This document shows positions 6,314 to 9,993 of a stretch of 9,993 nucleotides of DNA, piece by piece. This DNA is from Candidatus Dormiibacterota bacterium. GTDB taxonomy: Bacteria > Chloroflexota > Dormibacteria > Aeolococcales > Bog-877. The position numbers and the translations under genes are program-made. The stretch's first letter is position 1. Every line of letters starts with the position of its first letter. The notes under the pieces were generated by a model, which ran no database searches, was not told where the DNA came from, and saw only the letters and a program-made list of their open reading frames with translations. Location: contig PLDE01000104.1 of assembly GCA_003135035.1 (NCBI GenBank), positions 1-9,993 of the forward strand. The letters are read 5' to 3'.

Positions 6314-7303
6314 CTAGCTGCCGTGGCCGCTGCCTTGCAACCTCAACCGGTCTCTTCTCCTGGCTGCCGCTGATCGTGCTTGCCCTGCTGTCCCCGTCAG
6401 CCAGAGATGGTCGCCTCGCTGGAGCTCTCCAGAAAGAGCGGCCTCGAGGGGATCCGCGGAGAGCCCCTGCTCCAGGTCCTGAGACACCACCGAGGCGTAG
6501 TGGTCCAGGGTGGTCGAGGGGCGGGCGTGCCCAAGCGCCTTGGACACCAGCAGGAGTGGCACTCCGGCGCGCAACCAGCGGGCGCAGGCGGCGTGGCGGA
6601 GCTGGTGGGGACTGATTCGGGGCAGGCCTCCGAGATCGCAGCAGTCGTCGAGGAGTTCGCGCAAGCGGCGGCGGCTGAGACGCCCCTGGCGGGAGCGGAA
6701 GAGGGGCGCGTCCGGGCCCTCGATCCGCCGCTCGACGATCTCGCCGTCCAACTCCTGCAGAAGAGAGGGAGGCAAGGGCACCCAGCGCTCCCCGGTCTTG
6801 CCCCGGAGTTGAAGCTTGCCCTGCTGCAGGGAGGAGAGATTGCAGCTGAGCAGCTCACCCGGGCGGGCCCCGGTTGCCAGGAGCAGCGAGACCAGCAGGC
6901 GGGACCGGTGAGTGGGCGCGGCGGCGAGGAGGCGCAACTGGTCGTCCAGGGAGAGCGCTGGGCGAGGTTGGTGCGGGGGTAGGGGCTGCAGTCTGATTGC
7001 TCGCTCGAGGTCGGGCTCGGCCCAACCGCAGCCAGCCAGGAAGCGGAGGAATTGGCGGACCAAAAGCAGCCGGTGGTGACGGGTAGTGGGAGCCAATCGG
7101 GCCAGTGAGGCCTGGTACTGATAGAGGTGCTCCCAGTCCAGCTGGGCGCAGGCGGTGACATCGTTCTCCGCTAGGTGGAGGAGGAGGCTTCGGAGCACGC
7201 CCCGGTACTCCTTCTTGCTGCTCTCCTGGTTGGCGGCCGCGGAGAACAGTTCTGCCGCGAAGAGAAGCGACCGCTCGCTCCGCGCCGGCCTCATCTGGCT
7301 CAC
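6314..7303 (-). CDS. Tyrosine recombinase/integrase (phage integrase family)
   Basis: DNA strand-exchange enzyme of the tyrosine recombinase family, 329 aa from the GTG at 7303 (an ATG three codons later gives 326). An AAAGGGA element on the - strand (7314-7320) lies 10 bases before the GTG. Residues about 10-95 form an N-terminal SAM-like core-binding domain (K-K-E-Y-R-G-V-L, then V-R-Q-F-L-R-F-L). The catalytic domain carries every expected residue: R147 in T-G-A-R-P-G-E-L, K169 in L-R-G-K-T-G-E-R, H233 and R236 in H-Q-L-R-H, H259 in L-G-H-A-R-P-S-T-T, and the nucleophile Y269 in L-D-H-Y-A. It therefore looks active. About 60 residues follow the tyrosine, the last part Arg/Gly-rich, a longer tail than in XerC/D. 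No excisionase, att core or phage structural gene is visible, so its element and target are unknown. It could be a solo XerC-like recombinase or a relic of an integrated element. Confidence 0.93.
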   Translation of the reverse strand: MSQMRPARSERSLLFAAELFSAAANQESSKKEYRGVLRSLLLHLAENDVTACAQLDWEHLYQYQASLARLAPTTRHHRLLLVRQFLRFLAGCGWAEPDLERAIRLQPLPPHQPRPALSLDDQLRLLAAAPTHRSRLLVSLLLATGARPGELLSCNLSSLQQGKLQLRGKTGERWVPLPPSLLQELDGEIVERRIEGPDAPLFRSRQGRLSRRRLRELLDDCCDLGGLPRISPHQLRHAACARWLRAGVPLLLVSKALGHARPSTTLDHYASVVSQDLEQGLSADPLEAALSGELQRGDHLWLTGTAGQARSAAARRRDRLRLQGSGHGS

Positions 7304-7511
7304 CGAAGAGATGTCCCTTTCGACCCCGGGTCAGGGCCGAGTCCAGAGCTGATCCCGCGCCGTGCCTCTGACTCCACTGTGTGAGGGGGGTCTCCGCAGC
7401 TCGCGAAGACTCGGGCCGAGCACTCCGGCTTTTCTCAGCAGACCGGGGCGGACACGCTCATGATCCGCAGGAAGGCGCCCCGCGCGCTGTCCGGGAAGCG
7501 TGCCCGCCGCC

Positions 7512-7530
7512 GCTTGGATTTGGCTTGGAT
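7512..7530 (+). repeat. Direct repeat GCTTGGAT x2 with 11-bp period, possible SARP-type operator
   Basis: GCTTGGAT occurs at 7512-7519 and again at 7523-7530, a start-to-start distance of 11 bp. SARP-family activators typically bind direct repeats of about 7 bp at 11- or 22-bp spacing near promoters. The pair sits about 70 bp upstream of a gene encoding a protein with that DNA-binding architecture, so autoregulation is possible. It is not placed the usual 8 bp before a convincing -10, which weakens the case. Confidence 0.3.
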
Positions 7531-7583
7531 GCAGCGGCGAGAGCCCATTCGCTCACCTAGACTGCCCACCACCAGCGATCAAC

Positions 7584-7589
7584 AAGGGG
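7584..7589 (+). promoter_or_regulatory. Likely ribosome binding site of the BTAD regulator
   Basis: AAGGGG ends 8 bases before the GTG at 7598. The spacing suits that start better than GTG 7592 (2 bases) or ATG 7604 (14 bases). The element is purine-rich but not a perfect Shine-Dalgarno. Confidence 0.4.
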
Positions 7590-7597
7590 CGGTGGCA

Positions 7598-9993
7598 GTG
7601 GAGATGCGAATCCTCGGCCCTCTCGAGGTGGAGGGGGTCGAGAAGCGTGACCTGGGCGGTCAGCGACAGCAGAGTGTGCTGGTTCTGTTGGCCTTGAGTC
7701 GGGGCGGATGGGTCTCCCGGGACCGGATCGTGGCCGGCGTCTGGGACGACCCCCCGGCTAGTGCCGTATCGACGCTCCAGGGGTACGTCTCACATCTCCG
7801 CTCGGCACTGGAGCGTTCCCCGCTTCAGCTCGAGTCGCGCCAAGCCGAATACGCGCTCCACGGGGGCGAATTGCTGCTCGACTCCGAGCGCTTCGAAGCC
7901 GCCTCGGAGTCGGCCCGGGGATGGCTGGCGGAGGGTTCGCAACCGGCCATCCGCAGTGCCATGGCCGAGTTGGTCAGTGCTCTCGACCTATGGCGCGGGC
8001 CGGCGCTCGAGGGGTTCCGCGATCAGCCCTTTGCCGCCCCGGAAGCGGCCCGGCTTGACGCCCTCCGCCTGCGCTCGCAGATCGATCACCTGCATGCTGC
8101 CATCGCCCTTGGGGAGGAGAGCCTGGCCCTGCCCCAGCTGGAGTCGCTGGTCCTCGTCCACCCCTTCGATGAGGAGGCCCGCGCTCTCCAGATCCTGGCT
8201 CTCTACCGCAGCGGCCGCCAGGTGGATGCCCTGGCCGCCTATCGGGGCTACCGGCGCCAGCTGTCGAGAGAGATGGCACTCGAGCCGGGACCACGTTTGC
8301 GCGAACTTGAGCGGGCTGTCCTCAAGCACGACAATCGACTGCTCGGTCTCGGCTGGCTCGCCCCGGCGGCGACCCGTCAAGCTCTCGACCCCACGGCGGG
8401 TGCCGCTGGCGGGCCGATAGCGATCCCGACACTACCGACCTGGACGACCTCCTTCGTGGGCCGCCGGGCAGAGCTGCGGAACTTGGCGGCGGCCCTCGAG
8501 TCCCGGCGCATGATCACCATCATCGGGCCCGGCGGGAGTGGCAAAACCCGCCTGGCAGTAGCCGCCGGCGACCTCTATCCGGCGGCTCAGGGGGCGGTCT
8601 TCGTCGACGTCGGCAGGCTCAGCGATCCCGCCCGGGTGGTGGGGGCGGTCGCCGCTGCCTTTCAGGCCGAGGGCCCGGCGGTGACCGCTGCCGAGCTCGC
8701 TCGGGCACTTGCCCAGGAGCCGACGCTGGTCATCCTGGACGGTTGCGAGCACATGACTTCGGCCGTCAGCGCTCTCTGCGACGCCCTCCTCCAAGGCTCG
8801 CGCCAACTTCGCCTGCTGGCGACCAGCCGGCAACCGCTCGAGGTTGAAGGGGAGCGCCTGATTGAGCTGCCGCCGATGAGTCTTGCTCCAGATCTTGAGG
8901 CGGCTGACGCCCCTGATTCCCTTGGCGACGCGGTTGAACTCTTCCTGGACCGAGCTCAGCTGCCCCTCGACCGGGCCGGGCTGGAGAAGGGGGACCTCGA
9001 TCTCATCGCCGCCATCTGCCGGCGCCTCGAGGGACTGCCCCTGGCGATCGAGCTGGCCGCGGTGAGCGCCCGGACCCTGGCCCTCTCCGACCTGGCGGAG
9101 CGACTGCAAAGTGGCATCTCAGCCCTCGATGGCGAAACCGACTCGCCGGGTCAGGGGGGGCAGACCCTGCGGGGGACGCTCGACTGGAGCTACCGCTTGC
9201 TGACCCCAGATCAGCAGTTGCTGCTGCGCCGGCTGGGTGTCTTCCGCGGCCCCTTCGACATCGCCTCGGTCGAGGCGGTTCTCAGCGGTGGCTTTGCGTC
9301 CGGGGAGGAGGTCGCCGGCACCCTGGCCCAGCTGGTGGGGAGGTCGCTGGTGGCGCGCCGCCCGGGGCCGACGGTTCGCCAGTACACCCTCCTGGAAGCA
9401 ACCAGGGAGTTCGCCCTCGAGCGAGCGGAAGCGGCCGCGGAGTTGGACCTGGCCCGGAGCCGCCACGCCGCCCTCTTCCTGGAGTTCGGCATCGCCGCCG
9501 GGGCCGCGCTCAGTGGCCCCTCGGCTCCGCGCTGGATCGCCCAGCTGGACCTGGCGGAGCCGGATCTCCTGGCGGCGGCCGATGAACTCCGCCGCTCGGG
9601 AGCCCTGGAGGATGCCGCTCGACTCGAGCTGGCCCTGGCCGGTTACGCCCTGGGTCGCTACCGGCTGGTCCAGATTCGCCACCGGCTGGCAACTCTGGGC
9701 GGGGATATTCGGCTCTCTCCTGAAACGCGGCTGGAAGTCCTCCGCCGCCAGGGGCAGGCGGAGTTCCTAGCCGACGACTTCGACGCTGCTGATGAGACCT
9801 TCGCCGCGGCGCTGGCGATCGCCGGGGCGGCCCAACTCGCCGGGCCCCAGGTACGCCTGAGGGTCCACCAGGCGGAGGTGCTCCGGGCCCGCAACGCCGA
9901 CGCCGAGCAGACCCTCTCTCTACTCCACTCCCTGGTGGAAGAAGCCAGGGCGCTGGACCAGGTTGAGGCGGAGATCGAAGCCGAGCGGATAAG
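7598..9993 (+). CDS. BTAD (SARP/AfsR-like) transcriptional regulator with NB-ARC-type ATPase, 3' end missing
   Basis: Large signal-integrating transcription activator; the frame stays open from the start to the right edge (798 codons visible). A winged-helix DNA-binding domain occupies about 3-85 (R-I-L-G-P-L-E-V, L-G-G-Q-R-Q, then T-L-Q-G-Y-V-S-H-L-R). The bacterial transcriptional activation domain spans about 95-241 (L-W-R-G-P-A-L, Y-R-R-Q-L, L-E-P-G-P-R-L-R-E-L-E). A STAND-type ATPase follows: F-V-G-R at 286-289, P-loop G-P-G-G-S-G-K-T at 310-317, Walker B around D381 (V-I-L-D-G-C-E), sensor R411 in A-T-S-R, and G-L-P-L-A-I-E-L at 479-486. A winged helix (about 524-560, L-D-W-S-Y-R-L-L) and TPR-like helices come after. 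GTG 7598 gives M-E-M-R-I-L-G-P, the usual family start; ATG 7604 or an in-frame ATG at 7529 are alternatives. Such proteins often control secondary metabolism or stress genes; the target here is unknown. Confidence 0.9.
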   Translation, partial: MEMRILGPLEVEGVEKRDLGGQRQQSVLVLLALSRGGWVSRDRIVAGVWDDPPASAVSTLQGYVSHLRSALERSPLQLESRQAEYALHGGELLLDSERFEAASESARGWLAEGSQPAIRSAMAELVSALDLWRGPALEGFRDQPFAAPEAARLDALRLRSQIDHLHAAIALGEESLALPQLESLVLVHPFDEEARALQILALYRSGRQVDALAAYRGYRRQLSREMALEPGPRLRELERAVLKHDNRLLGLGWLAPAATRQALDPTAGAAGGPIAIPTLPTWTTSFVGRRAELRNLAAALESRRMITIIGPGGSGKTRLAVAAGDLYPAAQGAVFVDVGRLSDPARVVGAVAAAFQAEGPAVTAAELARALAQEPTLVILDGCEHMTSAVSALCDALLQGSRQLRLLATSRQPLEVEGERLIELPPMSLAPDLEAADAPDSLGDAVELFLDRAQLPLDRAGLEKGDLDLIAAICRRLEGLPLAIELAAVSARTLALSDLAERLQSGISALDGETDSPGQGGQTLRGTLDWSYRLLTPDQQLLLRRLGVFRGPFDIASVEAVLSGGFASGEEVAGTLAQLVGRSLVARRPGPTVRQYTLLEATREFALERAEAAAELDLARSRHAALFLEFGIAAGAALSGPSAPRWIAQLDLAEPDLLAAADELRRSGALEDAARLELALAGYALGRYRLVQIRHRLATLGGDIRLSPETRLEVLRRQGQAEFLADDFDAADETFAAALAIAGAAQLAGPQVRLRVHQAEVLRARNADAEQTLSLLHSLVEEARALDQVEAEIEAERI

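Larger units (their letters stand above)
7304..7597. other. Divergent intergenic region between recombinase and BTAD regulator genes
   Basis: About 294 bases without a supported gene. It should contain the promoters of both divergent genes, but no clear -35/-10 pair could be picked on either strand; TAGACT at 7558-7563 is the best -10-like hexamer on the + strand. It contains an 11-base palindrome CTCGGGCCGAG (7410-7420), an 8-bp direct repeat pair (7512-7530), and an imperfect inverted repeat reaching the regulator's start. No tRNA or other RNA gene was recognised. Confidence 0.6.

Noticed and set aside
6380..6982. 200-codon + strand frame opposite the recombinase
   Set aside because: The opposite strand encodes all tyrosine recombinase catalytic motifs; this frame shows none of its own.
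7410..7420. CTCGGGCCGAG palindrome as a terminator or operator
   Set aside because: A perfect 11-base palindrome is easily found by chance in GC-rich DNA; as RNA it gives at most a 4-bp stem with a 3-base loop and no adjacent T-run, and no second copy was seen.
7761..8420. 219-codon + strand frame at the front of the regulator
   Set aside because: It is a frame shadow (Ser/Arg/Pro-rich, no motif) of the BTAD frame, whose winged-helix and activation-domain motifs are continuous across the same bases.
1..9993. CRISPR arrays, tRNA, rRNA, insertion sequences with terminal inverted repeats
   Set aside because: No regularly spaced repeats, tRNA-like arms, rRNA conserved segments or transposase were recognised by eye.

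Overview
The window is GC-rich, densely packed bacterial DNA with strong G/C preference at third codon positions, GTG as well as ATG starts, and head-to-tail gene overlaps. A membrane complex of the Hyf/complex I superfamily next to a large BTAD (SARP/AfsR-type) ATPase regulator suggests a high-GC lineage such as Actinomycetota, Chloroflexota or Dormibacterota. This is an inference from gene types only; there is no rRNA or tRNA to anchor it.

Left block (1-6276, + strand): five overlapping genes encoding a membrane-bound oxidoreductase homologous to hydrogenase-4 (Hyf) and to the quinone/membrane half of complex I. The order is HyfE-like (cut by the left edge), HyfF-like, HyfG-like, a single polypeptide joining a HyfH-type ferredoxin to a HyfI/NuoB-type small subunit, then HyfB-like. 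Three junctions are 4-base ATGA overlaps and the last is an 11-base overlap, so this is one translationally coupled operon. Sequence reading argues that this is not a hydrogenase. All four cysteines that would bind Ni-Fe in the HyfG-like large subunit are replaced, and the two quinone-site hallmark residues of complex I are absent as well. The proximal [4Fe-4S] cysteines of the small subunit are intact. The ferredoxin keeps ligands for exactly one of its two usual clusters, the one adjacent to the proximal cluster. Of the two antiporter-like pump subunits, HyfB keeps the expected Glu and Lys residues, while HyfF has lost the TM5 glutamate. The best description is an energy-converting-hydrogenase-related (Ehr) complex with an unknown electron donor and acceptor. 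An NuoH-like (HyfC) subunit is expected just upstream of the window.

Middle (6277-7303): after a 37-base convergent gap, a complete tyrosine recombinase lies on the - strand with all canonical catalytic residues.

Right block (7304-9993): a roughly 290-base divergent intergenic region carries two copies of an 8-bp direct repeat spaced 11 bp apart, a spacing typical of SARP operators. It is followed by the 5' part of a large regulator (DNA-binding winged helix, BTAD, FVGR/NB-ARC-type ATPase, winged helix, TPR-like helices) that runs off the right edge. Nothing in the window shows that the recombinase or the regulator acts on the Ehr operon.
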